Positions 9,909-20,741 of a DNA stretch of 64,000 nt are shown piece after piece. Every line of letters starts with the position of its first letter. Positions within the stretch are counted from its first letter, which is position 1. This stretch comes from Cordilura impudica (taxonomy: Eukaryota > Arthropoda > Insecta > Diptera > Scathophagidae). The stretch is from NCBI GenBank assembly GCA_963682025.1, contig OY821519.1:70622025-70686024 (forward strand), read 5' to 3'. A program made the translations under genes and the position numbers. The notes under the pieces were generated by a model. That model ran no database searches. It was not told where the DNA came from and worked only from the letters and a program-made list of their open reading frames with translations.

Positions 9909-10785
9909 CGAGGGTGGATCAATAAGTCAGTAACTTTTCGAACTTCCCTCATAAAATTTTGAGAAAGTTCCGTCATTTACTTTGCGTTTAACAGCTGTTC
10001 AAACCATACAACCTCGTGTTTTTTTTTTTTTTTTAAATAGAAAAAAGTGAATTTCGAGTGCTCATTAAACATTATTTTTTGCGAAAAAAAAAAACGTCAA
10101 TCAAACCAAGGAAAAGCTTGATAAGTACTATGGGGACTCTGCACCATCGATTTCAATGGTAAAAAAGTGGTTTACTGACTTTCGTTGTGGTCGCACAAAT
10201 ACAAATGACGCTGAACGTTCTGGACGGCCAATTGAGGTCAATATACCCGAAAATGTCGAAAAAATCCACGATATGGTGTTGGCCGATCGAAGAGTAAAAG
10301 TGCATGAGATTGTTGATGCTATAGGCATTCCATATGGCAGTGTGGTTTCGATTTTAAATGTCAATTGGGTTTAAGAAAGCTGTCTGCAAGATGGGTGCCG
10401 CGTTTGCTCTCAATTGACCATAAACGTAATCGTGTGACAACTTCAAAGGCAATGTCAAAATTTCATGAATTGGGCTACGAATTGGTACCTCATCCGCCAT
10501 ATTCTCCGGATTTAGCCCCCAGTGAATATTTCCTATTTCCAAACCTAAAAAAAATGGCTCGGTGGAAAGAGATTTAGCTCCAACGATAAAATTATTTATC
10601 AAACAAATGCCTATTTTATGGACCTCGAAAAATCCTATTTTTTGGAAGGGATACAAAAATTGGAGAAACTTTGGACTAAGTATATTGAGCTAAAAGGAGA
10701 TTATGTCGAAAAATATTTGTTTTTTTTTTTGCAAAAAAAAAAAATGTTTCATTCTAAAAGTCACGGACTTATTGATCTGCCCTCG
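9909..10785 (+). mobile_element. mariner element, internally deleted
   Basis: The terminal inverted repeats are CGAGGGTGGATCAATAAGTC at the left and the complement of CGAGGGCAGATCAATAAGTC at the right. TA flanks both ends (9907-9908 and 10786-10787). The left TA is formed at the end of the Helitron at 8402-9906, so mariner landed exactly at that junction. The 877-bp length against about 1.3 kb for a full mariner indicates an internal deletion. Confidence 0.9.
10033..10700 (+). pseudogene. mariner transposase remnant lacking most of the core
   Basis: The N-terminal DNA-binding region is well kept at 10090-10364 (KLDKYYGDSAPSISMVKKWF, then FRCGRTNTNDAERSGRPIEV and DRRVKVHEIVDAIGIPYGSV). After a frameshift near 10365 come KLSARWVPRLLSIDHKRNRV and then an abrupt jump to HPPYSPDLAPSEYFLFPNLK at 10488-10548. 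The segment with the first two catalytic aspartates is deleted. At the third catalytic position mariner has Asp, as in SPDLAPSDY, but this copy has Glu at codon 10524-10526. The tail around KCLFYGPRKILFFGRDTKIG is in another frame. The copy is inactive. Confidence 0.85.
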
Positions 10786-10848
10786 TAACTAACACGTTTA
10801 GAACTATTTGAAACTTAAAATTTACTTACCTTGCAACAAATATTTATT

Positions 10849-10912
10849 TATACCCGCAACTGCAGTGTGCAGCGGGTATATATACGTTTGTCATTCCATT
10901 TTTAATAGCTAG

Positions 10913-10968
<56 letters not shown>

Positions 10969-11815
10969 CTAGCTATTAAAAATGGAATATATATATATAT
11001 ATCGATGTCCCTCTGTCCGTCTGTGGATCTTGTGGTCACGCTCTCAAAAGGTCAGCTGGGTTGTACAGTTGTAGTGAGAATGATTCATTGGCATCCTGTG
11101 CAGGTGATTATTGGAAATTATCGAAATCGGTTGAATAGATCCCGAGATTTCAATGAAAATGTAAAAATAACTTTTTCAAACAAAAATTATTTTTCTATAA
11201 TGTTCTTACTGTTGTTTTTGTAAATTTCGTTTCTTCTGTGTGATAGCTGTACTTGTTGTTGCTGTTGTGGTCGTTGTGTTTGTAGCATTTGCTTCATGAG
11301 TGCATAAATGGTTATACTCCACGTGTCTAGAGGTTTAAGTCGTAAGGCTTAAAGCCGGCAATGGTGCTGCGCCGACAATTTAGTGCTGGAAACGCCGCTG
11401 TCGCAGAGTTCGGCTAATAATTACTTGAACCACCTTAGCCAATTTCTGTGAAAATAAAAATTAATAGAAAATCTATTTAATTAAATAAAGCGTTGAAATG
11501 AAAATGCTGCTAAAAAATCTTTTTTCCTGAAGCTTTTAATGGCTCAATCAAATTAAAATTATCATAGACTAATATACCTGATTATTTCGCATGACCCAGC
11601 CTATCATAATAATAGAAAAAATAATGCATTGTTTCAGATATAAGTTGAACCTGTCTATGAAAGAAACCGTGTCAATTAACTGTGAATTAAAATGGTTTAT
11701 AACTTGAAGGTTATTTAAATGGCAACCGTACCCAAAATTGGTTATAATGTTGAAGTTAAAATACATGTTGAGGTTATCAAAGATTCGGCTCAGCCACATT
11801 TATCACTCGTCTATT
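10849..11815 (+). mobile_element. DINE-1/INE-1-like element, divergent subfamily
   Basis: It starts TATACCCGCAACTGCAGTGT with a short hairpin (ACCCG to CGGGT) and continues with ACGTTTGTCATTCC and CGATGTCCCTCTGTCCGTCT. It ends near 11770-11815 with GATTCGGCTCAGCCACATTT and ACTCGTC. These are the 5' and 3' marks of INE-1-type Helentron derivatives in flies. At 11225-11450 the sequence is less AT-rich (CGCCGACAATTTAGTGCTGG) and may be an unrecognised insertion. Confidence 0.65.
10893..10988. repeat. perfect 96-bp palindrome with an AT-repeat centre
   Basis: Base-by-base comparison shows that ATTCCATTTTTAATAGCTAG (10893-10912) is exactly complementary to 10969-10988, and the intervening AT run is itself self-complementary. 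There is no unpaired spacer, so the strand could extrude a full cruciform. It lies in the 5' part of the DINE-like element, and its right arm duplicates the element's own sequence in inverted form. Confidence 0.9.
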
Positions 11816-12101
11816 TTTAAATGTGAAAGATTTTCGAATATTTTTCGTACTTTTTTTGAAATGCAAAATAATACATAGTTTCAAAATCTTTCAAACAACA
11901 TATAATTTATAATAAATGTATTTTAAACTCAGTACGAAATAAAATATTATTGGAAGAGGTTACCCTCTTCACTAAATTTGTAAGCTAAAAATGTTCAATG
12001 TTATTATGGAAAACTACCAAAAGTAAATTTGAACAATTTATTAAAAATTTTTTTCAGAGCATTAAAATTTTAATTAATGGGGGGTAATATCTAAAATATT
12101 A

Positions 12102-12519
12102 TATAGATCTCAGCCAAATGTGCTTTATCTATGCTTGTTACACTGATTAATTATTAGGCCAAAAATAAAACCTGCTGGACAATTCTTAGTCATAGTCGCC
12201 ATATAAAGCTTCTTCCTGATCTTCACTTAAATCTATCACAGATATTTCTAATATTTAGTTTGTATATGTTGTTTCAAAAAATTAATGACTACCAAGTATG
12301 GTCGGGATTGGTCCATTTTCCATATGCATATATATATATATATATATATAGCATCCGATATGAACTTTTTCGTATCTACAGGCAAAAAAAATTAATAACA
12401 ATGCCACTCAAATCTGGTTTTTGCCATATCCAATTAGTTGGTTTTAAGACCTTTTCTCTAATCACATGGTATATGGTATCGTATAGTCGGTCTTGACCGA
12501 CTATAAATTTCTTACTTGA
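12102..12519 (+). mobile_element. DINE-1-like element, 5'-truncated
   Basis: It matches the 3' half of the family seen at 26104-26886, from ATAGATCTCAG through CTTCACTTAAATCTATCA and GCATCCGATATGAACTTTTT. It ends with the hairpin AGTCGGTCTTGACCGACT followed by CTTACTTG. A TA microsatellite of about 22 bp interrupts it near 12328-12350. The short open frame over it is not coding. Confidence 0.85.
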
Positions 12520-13563
12520 TATATTTAGGAATATTAAATTATGCTTCCATTTATAGATAATAACTCATATTCATATGAATTTGGAAAATATTTTTTCGTA
12601 AGCAATCTTTTTACGAGTGTAATATGCTTTTTCTATTGCTTTTGTTAGGATTGTTCTAATGAATTGATCCGCTGGAACTATTGTTGCAAATCCCCGTAGA
12701 GGAAGGACTTTTCTGCAATAACTTCCATCATAAAAATTTTATATATCTTTAATTACTTCTTGGGAAATAAGTTTAAATTTAAAAAAAATTTTTTAAAGAA
12801 TTTTAAATAAATTCTCTGAATATAATTTTCATTCCTTTCTACATCAAATATGTACCAGAAACTGTCAAGAAAATAAAGCAAAAAGTTATTGCATTTGCTT
12901 TTAGGAAATACTACAAAAACAACATTTGCAAGTGAAAAATAATATATTTTCCTTAAAAAATTAATTTAATTTTAAATCAAAACATATATCATTTCGACTA
13001 CTTTATGTCATCTACATACATACATATATGGTTGAATGTATATACAGTTACCCTAAAGAGTGAACAAACGTCAGATTTTAAATAGTTGATGTGATGAAAA
13101 TTTATTACTGACAATATTTGACTTTTTTTTACGGTTAAATGATTGTATGTAAAAGTAAGTGCTTTTGATTAAAAATAAGTCTTTCTGAGACTTCGATTTT
13201 TAACGAGTTTATTGAAGTTTTACTGAAAATAAATTAATGTGTCAAATAATATTGTGTTTCCTCAATTTTTGTGAGTAACTGTTTGTTCTGCATTACGTTT
13301 CGTTTTGTTTTATATTTGATACTAACACAAAATTATTCCTTCTGTATATTTTTTTGTTGTGTACGAATGTTTCAGTTCGTATTTATACATACATATATAC
13401 GCGTATGTTTGTGCGTATGCAGTTGAATTTTTTTTTTATTGCCACCGCAAAGAAAAACTTTCTGCTTCAGCTGATGCTCATGGGAGCAGTAGCAGCAGTA
13501 TGACACAGCAATGGTATGTCGTAGTGGTGACAACAGCAAAAATAGCAAATCATTTGGGTGCTT
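12520..13563. other. unannotated stretch
   Basis: No gene or known repeat is recognised. At 13440-13560 the sequence is less AT-rich and contains GGGAGCAGTAGCAGCAGTAT in a frame open over about 200 bp. Neither splice signals nor protein motifs are convincing. Confidence 0.4.
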
Positions 13564-14130
13564 TCGTTTAACAAAAAAAAAAAAAAATACTCGGAGTACG
13601 TGAACATTGATGATAGTACGAAGCAGAGCATTAAAATACATCTGTGTTCAATTTGGAAGTTTCAATTTAATTTTATGATTTTTTTTAAATGATTTATTCC
13701 GTATGACATATCAAAAGCTTAACTTCAAAATCGTGGTGGATTAGTTTTCTCGAAAAAAAAAAAAAAAAAAAAAAAAAAAATTAAGAAATAACAAAATAAC
13801 ATTTTTAGTAAATACTAGCAGATCCCAGCCATAGAAAATCGAGTGCAAATTCTAGGAATTCGTTTAACAAAAAAAAAAAAAAAATACTCTGAGTACGTGA
13901 ACATTGATGATAGTACGAAGCAGAGCACATCTGTGTGCAATTTGGAAGTTTCAATTTAATTTTATGATTTTTTTTAAATTATTTATTACGTATGACATTT
14001 CAAAAGCTTAACTTCAAAATCGTGATGGATTAGTTTTCTCGAAAAAAAAAAAAAACAAATAAATAAAGAAATAACATTATTAATAAATACTAGCAGATCC
14101 CAGCCATAGAAAATCGAGTGCAAATTCTAG
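13564..14130. repeat. tandem duplication of about 290 bp carrying a Helitron end
   Basis: Two adjacent copies, 13564-13856 and 13860-14130, each start with CGTTTAAC plus an A-run and ACTCNGAGTACGTGAACATT. They continue through TCAATTTAATTTTATGATTT and TCGTGNTGGATTAGTTTTCT to the Helitron end CTAGCAGATCCCAGCCATAG. In the first copy the Helitron stops after about 45 bp, at GTGCAAATTCTAGGAATT. In the second it continues into the full element at 14090. The duplication therefore arose after the Helitron inserted. Confidence 0.85.
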
Positions 14131-14471
14131 GAAATTTTACTTTTTCAATTCACAACTCAACACTTTATAAATATCGATTGCGTTATGGTTTATGTCCAAA
14201 ATTATTTTTCGATTCAACACAATTATTATTGTGAATGAAGAAAACAAACTCACAAACACATTAAAAAATATAATAAACACACACGTAGCATTGTATAATT
14301 TTATGCATGTGTTAATAGCAACTATAAAAATAAATATATACAAATTTAGAAATCTGTAAATCTGCTAAAATGAAATACCTTTCAAATAAGATACGTTTGG
14401 TCAAAATCGGGAGCAAACTGTGGAACATCTCATCGGTCACGAGAACTCGCCTTACCTATTAATATTATATA
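14090..14471 (-). mobile_element. Helitron copy
   Basis: The CTAG end is at 14090, with a mutated palindrome (ATAGAAAATCGAG). The body contains TTATGGTTTATGTCCAAAAT and ATTATTGTGAATGAAGAAAA. The other end is TATTAATATTATATA near 14471, where the terminal TC is blurred. A 45-bp terminal fragment of the same copy lies at 13815-13859 in the duplicated segment upstream. Confidence 0.8.
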
Positions 14472-14590
14472 TAAAACCTAGGTAATGTTTGGAGGATCAG
14501 GCAAATTAGTTCGCTATAAACAATGTTCAAATATCAAACGCGATTTTTAAATGAAAAAAAAAAAAAAAAAATTAATTGTAAATTTTATTA

Positions 14591-14968
14591 TCTATATTAA
14601 TAAGCTAGGCGATATCTTGTGACCAATGTTTTGTTCTACCCTTTTATCCAGATTTTGAACAAACGTATATTATTTGAAAGGTATTTCTTTTTAGCCGTTT
14701 TGAAGATTTACAGATTTTTTAATTTTTTCCTTAATTTTTAGTAAATTGCATTTAAAGTTGATACCAACACACACATACATAAAATTATACAATGCTATGT
14801 GTGTGTTTATTAAATTTGTTAATGTGTTTGTAATAAAAATGAGTTTGTTTTTTGTGTTGATTTGTGAATTGGCTATAATTGATTAGCATACTTTTAGGGT
14901 CTTTATTTAATGGAAAAATAAAATTTCCTAGAATTTGCGCTCGAATTTCGAGGGCTGGAATCTGCTAC
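14591..14968 (+). mobile_element. Helitron copy, inverted relative to the previous one
   Basis: It starts TCTATATTAATAAGCTAGGC after an A and ends CTCGAATTTCGAG, then GGCTGGAATCTG and CTAC, so the terminal CTAG has one substitution. With the copy at 14090-14471 it forms an inverted pair separated by about 120 bp, so RNA from this region could fold on itself. Confidence 0.85.
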
Positions 14969-15095
14969 TTAGTTAACATTAAACGACTTTTTGTTATTGT
15001 TAATATTGTTTCTCACACAACTGACACTTTTTCTTTTATTTCTTGTTAAGGCTATATTTCCTATTTTTTCTATAACAGGTGATTTGCCAAATATA

Positions 15096-15889
15096 ACAAG
15101 TAAGAAAATTATAGTCGGTCTAGCCCGACTATACGATACCCTATACCATGGTTTAGAGACCCTATCTCTTCGGTCCAACTAATTGGGTATAACAAATAAG
15201 CATAAATCAAATTTGAATGGCATGTTTATTAATTTTTTTCGCTGCAGATATGAAAAAGTTCACATGAGATACTATATTTATATGGGGACTAGGTCGAAAA
15301 ATGGACCGATCCTGACCATATTTGGTAAAGTCACTTATACTTTGAAAAAATATATACAAACCAAATTTGAGAAAAATCTGTGCAATATTTTTGTTTTTTG
15401 ATAGATTTAAGTGAAAATCGGGAAGCAGCTCTATATGGGGCCTATGACTAAGAATTTTCCTATAGGGATTATTTTTGAACTACTGATTAATGGATGTAAT
15501 AAACACATACAAACCCAATTTGACTGAGATCTATATGATAATTTGGAACTTATGACGATTTATGTCGATTTCATAGGGGTCATTTGTATGGGGACTAGGT
15601 CTGAACATGGACCCATTCTCACCAATTTCAATAGCGTTCATCCCATGGCCGATAAAAGCTTACATACCAAATTTCATCAAAATATATTCATATTTGTGAC
15701 CTGTAGTTTGGTTACAAGGTTTACATGGACACACAGACAGACGGACGGACGGACATTGCTATTTCGACTCAAAAAGTGATTCTGAGTCGATCGGTATAAT
15801 TAAAGATGGGTCTAGGACGAATATTTTTGGTTGTTACAAACATCAGCACAAAGTCATTATACCCAAACCACATAGTGGTATAGGGTATA
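15096..15889 (-). mobile_element. DINE-1-like element, full length (about 790 bp)
   Basis: Read on the minus strand it starts TATACCCTATACCACTATGT and carries the GTCCGTCCGTCCGTCTGTCT block. It ends with the hairpin AGTCGGGCTAGACCGACT and ATTTTCTTACTTGTT. This is the layout of INE-1 in Drosophila: a TATACCC start, a pyrimidine-rich block and a 3' hairpin. It encodes nothing. Short frames shared between copies (starting MELM or MDLM, containing YVDFIGVICMG) reflect sequence identity among copies. It is very similar to the copy at 60537-61330. Confidence 0.9.
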
Positions 15890-16384
15890 AAAATAATATA
15901 GGGGAAATTTAAAATTTTTCGCTAGTTCGTATTAATCATTGGCAAAATTTACGAAATGTTGTTTGTGGTTAACAGTTCGTTATAACCGATAGTTAGTCTT
16001 AACTCGGATTTATTTATTATTATAATTTTTTTTTTTTTTTTAAAACTTAAATTTTTATTTCGAAACTTAAATTTTCATGGGTTTCTACACATTTTTTTTA
16101 TAATATAACTTTTTTTGTTAAACCTATAGCTTTTCCGGACTCGGGTGTCCGCTAAATATACTACTTTAATTTTTTTATTTATACTTTGTCTTTATAATAA
16201 CATACATATATTGTTCAGCCATGGCTTTACAATGGACGATGAGCGGAAAATACCATTTTTTCGTCTATTAGACGTTCGGTAAGCCCGATGTTTTGGTCAG
16301 CACTATCAACTCCGCCCATGTTGTCATTATAATTTTTGATAAGCAAGAAATTATACTCATTAATTATACTAATTTATTTTTTTT
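15890..16384. other. unannotated stretch
   Basis: AT-rich sequence with a slightly less AT-rich patch at 16215-16320 (GGCTTTACAATGGACGATGA). No frame, splice signal or repeat was identified. Confidence 0.35.
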
Positions 16385-17460
16385 TTTGATATGAGTTAAA
16401 CCTAGTTTAGCTAAACTCAGATTTATTGACACATAACTTTTAAACTATTTGACGAAGGCGTGTTAACTTATTTTATGTCTCAAATGGAAATAAGATAACG
16501 GATCTAAAGCATTAAAAAAAGTGTGTGTGTAACTAAACTTAGTTTAATTGACATGCGAAGAACTCGGTTTTAAACTTTAAATTATTTGTCCAAGACCGAG
16601 TTTTTGGGATGGCAATGCAATATACATAGGTTAGTTGCACTTCCTTTTTAATGCTTTACTCAAATAATTTGAAAGTTGGTATTTGAAAATGCGAGTTCAA
16701 CTAAACTAAGTTTAACTAAACTAATATGAACTAAACGAAGATTAACCAAATTAATTTTAACTAAACTAAGTTTAACAAAACTTATTTTAACTACTCTAAG
16801 TTTATCTTGCTTTTAAATGAGTTTTAAGTCACTAATTCGGGTAATTTAGACCGTGAGTTTAACTAAACTAAGTTTAATTGATATGTCAAGAAATTGGCCT
16901 TTAACTTTAAACTATTTAACTAAGACTGAGTTTTTGGTATGTCAATGAAATTTAGATTAGTTACACTTACGTTTTTTTCATGCTTTAGTCAAATAGTTCA
17001 AACGTTAGTATTTGAAAATGCGAGTTTAACTAAGCTAAGCTTAACTAACTGAAGTTTAACTTAACTAAGATTAACCAAACTAACCCAATCTAAGTTTAAC
17101 TAAACTAAATTTAACTAAACCAATTTTAAATAATCTAAGTTTAACTAAGCTAAGCTTAACTAAACGAAGTTTAACTTAACTAAGATTAAGCAAAATAACC
17201 CAATCTAAGTTTAACTAAACTAAATTTAACTAAACCAATTTTAACTAATCTAAGTTTAACCAAACTAATTTTAACTAAACTAAAAATCTCCTAAAAGGTC
17301 CCGTTAAAAACTCCTGCTAAAATGTTATAAACTCAATTTAAATTAAACTAACTTTAACGCTTATAGTCAAATAGTTGGGGAATTGTAAGTTAATTGTGAG
17401 TTTAACTAAATTAAGTTTAATTGACATTTAGGAATTCGACCTTATTCAATTTATTATAAA
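16385..17460. repeat. TTTAACTAAACTA repeat domain with higher-order units
   Basis: Many degenerate copies of AGTTTAACTAAACTA, whose core GTTTAACTAAAC is close to self-complementary, alternate with unique segments. A longer unit is visible. AACTAAACTTAGTTTAATTGACATG, then an AGAC-GAGTTTTTGG segment, then GTATTTGAAAATGCGAGTT occurs at about 16530-16700 and again at about 16860-17030. A third partial start is at 17398. The dense short-repeat blocks at 16690-16800 and 17030-17290 separate these units. Confidence 0.8.
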
Positions 17461-17924
17461 TAATTTGAGAAAATTACCTTTCATTCATTTTGTTCTACTA
17501 GATTATATAAATTTTATTAAAATATTTTAGATATTAGATCAAATATCCATTTAGATAAAATATCTATTTTTTCCATACTCCCTAAAATACTTCTTATTTT
17601 CTGTATTTCATTTATGGGCGCATTCTATAAAACGAAACGTTTCAATGCATTGAAAAGTTGTATAAACAAGGATTTAAAAATTTTTTTTATATAAGTTTTA
17701 AACGTTTTTCGTTTTATGGACTGAGTCCCTTAATCTCGTACAAAGCAACGATTTTTAATATTAAGTCTTGACTTGAGCGAAATGACAATTACAATTACAA
17801 TTACAAATTACATAAAGTAAGAAAATTCATCATGAATTTATATGAAATTTTTATTATTGAAAATTTTAATCATGCAATTGAATTATCTTTCGCATCACTA
17901 CATGGGATGATGATAAGTTCGAGG
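17461..17924. other. unannotated stretch
   Basis: AT-rich sequence. It contains a small ACAATT repeat at 17784-17806 (GACAATTACAATTACAATTA). No gene is seen. Confidence 0.35.
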
Positions 17925-18085
17925 TCATACAATAATTGGGATTTGAAATAATTTTTATTTTTCAACATTATCTCCAAAAAGCGTAATGGACTTCTTGGAA
18001 CGATCCTTTGGAATAGTACAATTTGTCAAAGTCTTCGAAATAAGTCTCCTTTTCCGATATGACTTATTAGTGTAAAATCTCTTAC
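17925..18085 (-). pseudogene. mariner transposase C-terminal fragment
   Basis: Minus-strand translation over two frames gives FEDFDKLYYSKG followed by RSKKSITLFGDNVEK and a stop. This matches the usual mariner C-terminus, in which a basic stretch is followed by K-x-I-x-L-x-G-D-x-V-E-K. The rest of the element is not recognised around it. The call rests on this short ending only. Confidence 0.45.
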
Positions 18086-18228
18086 CCTAGAACTCTATTT
18101 TAAAATTTGAGAGCAAATAGTAGTGGCTGGGGGAGCCAGGGATGAATAATTGAGTGTTTTTGATTTGTTGTTGAAGATCGTGGTACCCATCGCGAAGAGA
18201 GCTTATTATATATGAAGAACACATACTC
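18086..18228. other. short spacer
   Basis: Includes a less AT-rich patch (GTGGCTGGGGGAGCCAGGGA) with no recognised function. Confidence 0.3.
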
Positions 18229-18742
18229 ACCCCTGTTAAAGAAATTAATAAAGGAATAAAGGAATTAAAAAAAATTTTTTCATCAAATCACATATTTTTA
18301 TTTTTTTGCATATGTTCGAAACAGTAGTGATGCCAGTCAAATCCAATTTATTTGAATATCGAATTTTTTTTTTGGTGATGCCTAACTTTTTAAAAATAGA
18401 AAAGTCATTTTTAATTGAATGAAATTGAAGAACAAAAACAATTAAATGAACAAATAAGTTGTTATTTTAAAAGAAAATATTTTTCTTTATACTTTTTCTA
18501 TAAACAAGAAAAAACATGCACAAAATACTTAAAATTTTTTTGTGAAACTGAATAAAGAACCATATGGCACCTCGGTTTCTAGGTAGCATATGTTCTTAAC
18601 TCAAACATATGGTTCTTAACTCAAACATTCCATTAAATAAATAAAAAAAGTGGTTTCAAGACAAAATTTCTATCCAAAATTTCAATTTCATGTGATTTTA
18701 AATTCACTCTTATTCAAATAACAACGTTTCAAGAACAGGGCT
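18229..18742 (+). mobile_element. TIR element ending in CCCTGTT, deletion derivative
   Basis: The left end is ACCCCTGTT and the right end read inward is AGCCCTGTTCTTGAAACGTT. The body from 18255 is nearly identical to 32735-33176 (ATGTTCGAAACAGTAGTGAT, CTCGGTTTCTAGGTAGCATA). The left half present in the longer copy at 32252 is missing. Target-site duplication is unclear, so no superfamily is assigned. Confidence 0.6.
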
Positions 18743-18764
18743 GACTGACTCACTTAAAATTTTC

Positions 18765-19330
18765 GATCATCCAAAACTAATCACTTTCTGAGTAGATTTA
18801 GCGATGTCCGTCCGCCCGTCAGTCTGTCTGTCTGTGTCATTTTGTGTCTGTCTGTCTGTCAGTCTGTCAGTCCGTCCTTCCTTCCTTCCGTCAGTATGTC
18901 CATATAAACCATGTAATCAAACAACAGTATGTCGGCTTTTATCGGCCATAGTACGAACGCTATTGATGAAAATCGGTGACTGTTCAGACCTAGTCCCCAC
19001 ACAAATGACCTTATGAGGTCGACATTATCATAGAGATCTCGGTTAAATTTGCTTTGTGCGTATTTAATACGCACATTAATCAGTAACCCCATTATAAAGC
19101 TGCTTTCCTGCCTTTACTTAGATCTATCAAAAAACAAAAATATTACACAGATTTTCCTTTTATTTTGTTTGCATATGTTTTTACAAAAAATAAGAGACAT
19201 AGTCCCTATATAAATATATCATCCGATATGAAGTTTTTCATATCTCAAATTTGGTTCTATTTTTCTATATTCAATTAGTTGAACCTAAGACCCTTTCTCT
19301 AAACGTATGGACTAGACTGCCTATAATTTT
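18765..19330 (+). mobile_element. DINE-1-like element, both ends eroded
   Basis: It is recognised by AATCACTTTCTGAGTAGATT, the GTCCGTCCGCCCGTC block, the TTATCGGCCATAGTACGAAC region and the terminal CTAGACTGCCTATAATTTTT, a decayed form of the AGTCGGTCTAGACCGACT hairpin. The TATACCC start is missing. The pyrimidine-rich block has expanded to about 90 bp of GTCTGTCTGTCAGT and CTTCCTTCCTTCC repeats. Confidence 0.8.
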
Positions 19331-19989
19331 TTTTTAGTTATGTTTAAACTAAATTTAATTTTTAATTAATTGATTCTCTTAAAGCTGTATGTGTTGAACA
19401 CATCCGTCGGCTTGTTTGCTGGTACAAACTGTGAATAGTTTCTAAACGAAATATCCGAAGAAATTGTTGAAAAACAAAAGGAAAAAAGAAAAATCAAATT
19501 TTTCTATGTGACAAATCAAAAGTACACCATTTTTAAGGATTACACACGTTCATGGAAACACATTGCTACTGTTTGTTTGTATGTTTTACATATACACATA
19601 AATAAAGTTTTATCTTTCGAAGGGTTACCAATTACATTGACTTAAAAATGTCACTTTAAACAAATAGAAAATCTAAAAAAAGAATGGTTTTTACATCTGA
19701 AATATAGTTTCACTGTAAAATTTTAAGCATAATTCATTTCAAATCTTATAGACATGACCTGAAAACCTGTGTGTGATTTAAAGAATTTTTATAAATCCAT
19801 TGTGTCTTATAGCAAAAAAATTTGAATACATATGTATGTTTTTTATTTATTTTTTAATAGTGCGTGGTAGACAAGAAGAAAGTATATACACTACCGCCCA
19901 AAAGTATTTGCCACCCCTCCTCCTTAAAATTCAAATATCCATATCTCCTTTATTTTTCAATGAAAACTCTTCGATTTTAAAACATATAC
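19331..19989. other. unannotated stretch with a Tc1-like terminus motif
   Basis: AT-rich non-coding DNA. At 19888-19915 the sequence ACACTACCGCCCAAAAGTAT resembles terminal repeats of some Tc1-type elements. No partner end was seen, so this is only a hint. Confidence 0.3.
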
Positions 19990-20741
19990 AGCCCAGTTCT
20001 TGAAACGTTGTTATTTGAATAAGAGTGAATTGAAAATCACATGAAATTGAAATTTTGGGTTTCTTGAAACCACTTTTTTTATTTATTTAACATATGTTTG
20101 AGTTAAGAACCATATGTTTGAGTTAAGAACATACATATGTTATCTAGAAACCGAGGTGCCATACCGTTCTTTATTCAGTTTCAGAAAAAACTTTTAAGTA
20201 TTTTGTGCATGTTTTTTCTTAAGTTTATAGAAAAAGTATAAAGAAAAATATTTTCTTTTAAAATAACAACTTATTTGTTCATTTAATTGTTTTTGTTCTT
20301 CAATTTCATTTAATTAAAAATGACTTTTCTATTTTTAAAAAGTTAGGCATCACCAAAAAAAATTTCGATATTCAAATAAATTGGATTTGACTGGCATCAC
20401 TACTGTTTCGAACATATGCAAAAAATAAAAATATTTTTTTTAATTCCTTTTTTTGCAATAATTAGTGCATAAAGAATCTATATTATAATTGAAAAATTAT
20501 AATGGAAAATAGATTGTGTAAATAAAAAGTTTTTATTATAGTTTTAGAACAGCATCATCGCAAAAAGTGTGTTTTATTAACATCGACCACTTATTACGAG
20601 TTTTTTTTAAATCAGTGCAAAATGTAGACGTTTTTTAAAATCGTTTTTTTTTCATAAAATTAATGTCAAATTTTTTAAAATAATGACAAGGTTCAATAAA
20701 AAACATGTTAGAGTTTAAATATCAATTAGTTTTTTTTATAA
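19990..20741 (-). mobile_element. TIR element ending in CCCTGTT family, truncated
   Basis: It begins AGCCCAGTTCTTGAAACGTT and matches, in reverse complement, the copy at 32252-33176 through CATCGACCACTTATTACGAG and AACATGTTAGAGTTTAAATA. It stops at about 20741, roughly 200 bp short of the other terminus. The following Tc1 remnant probably replaced or deleted that end. Confidence 0.75.
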
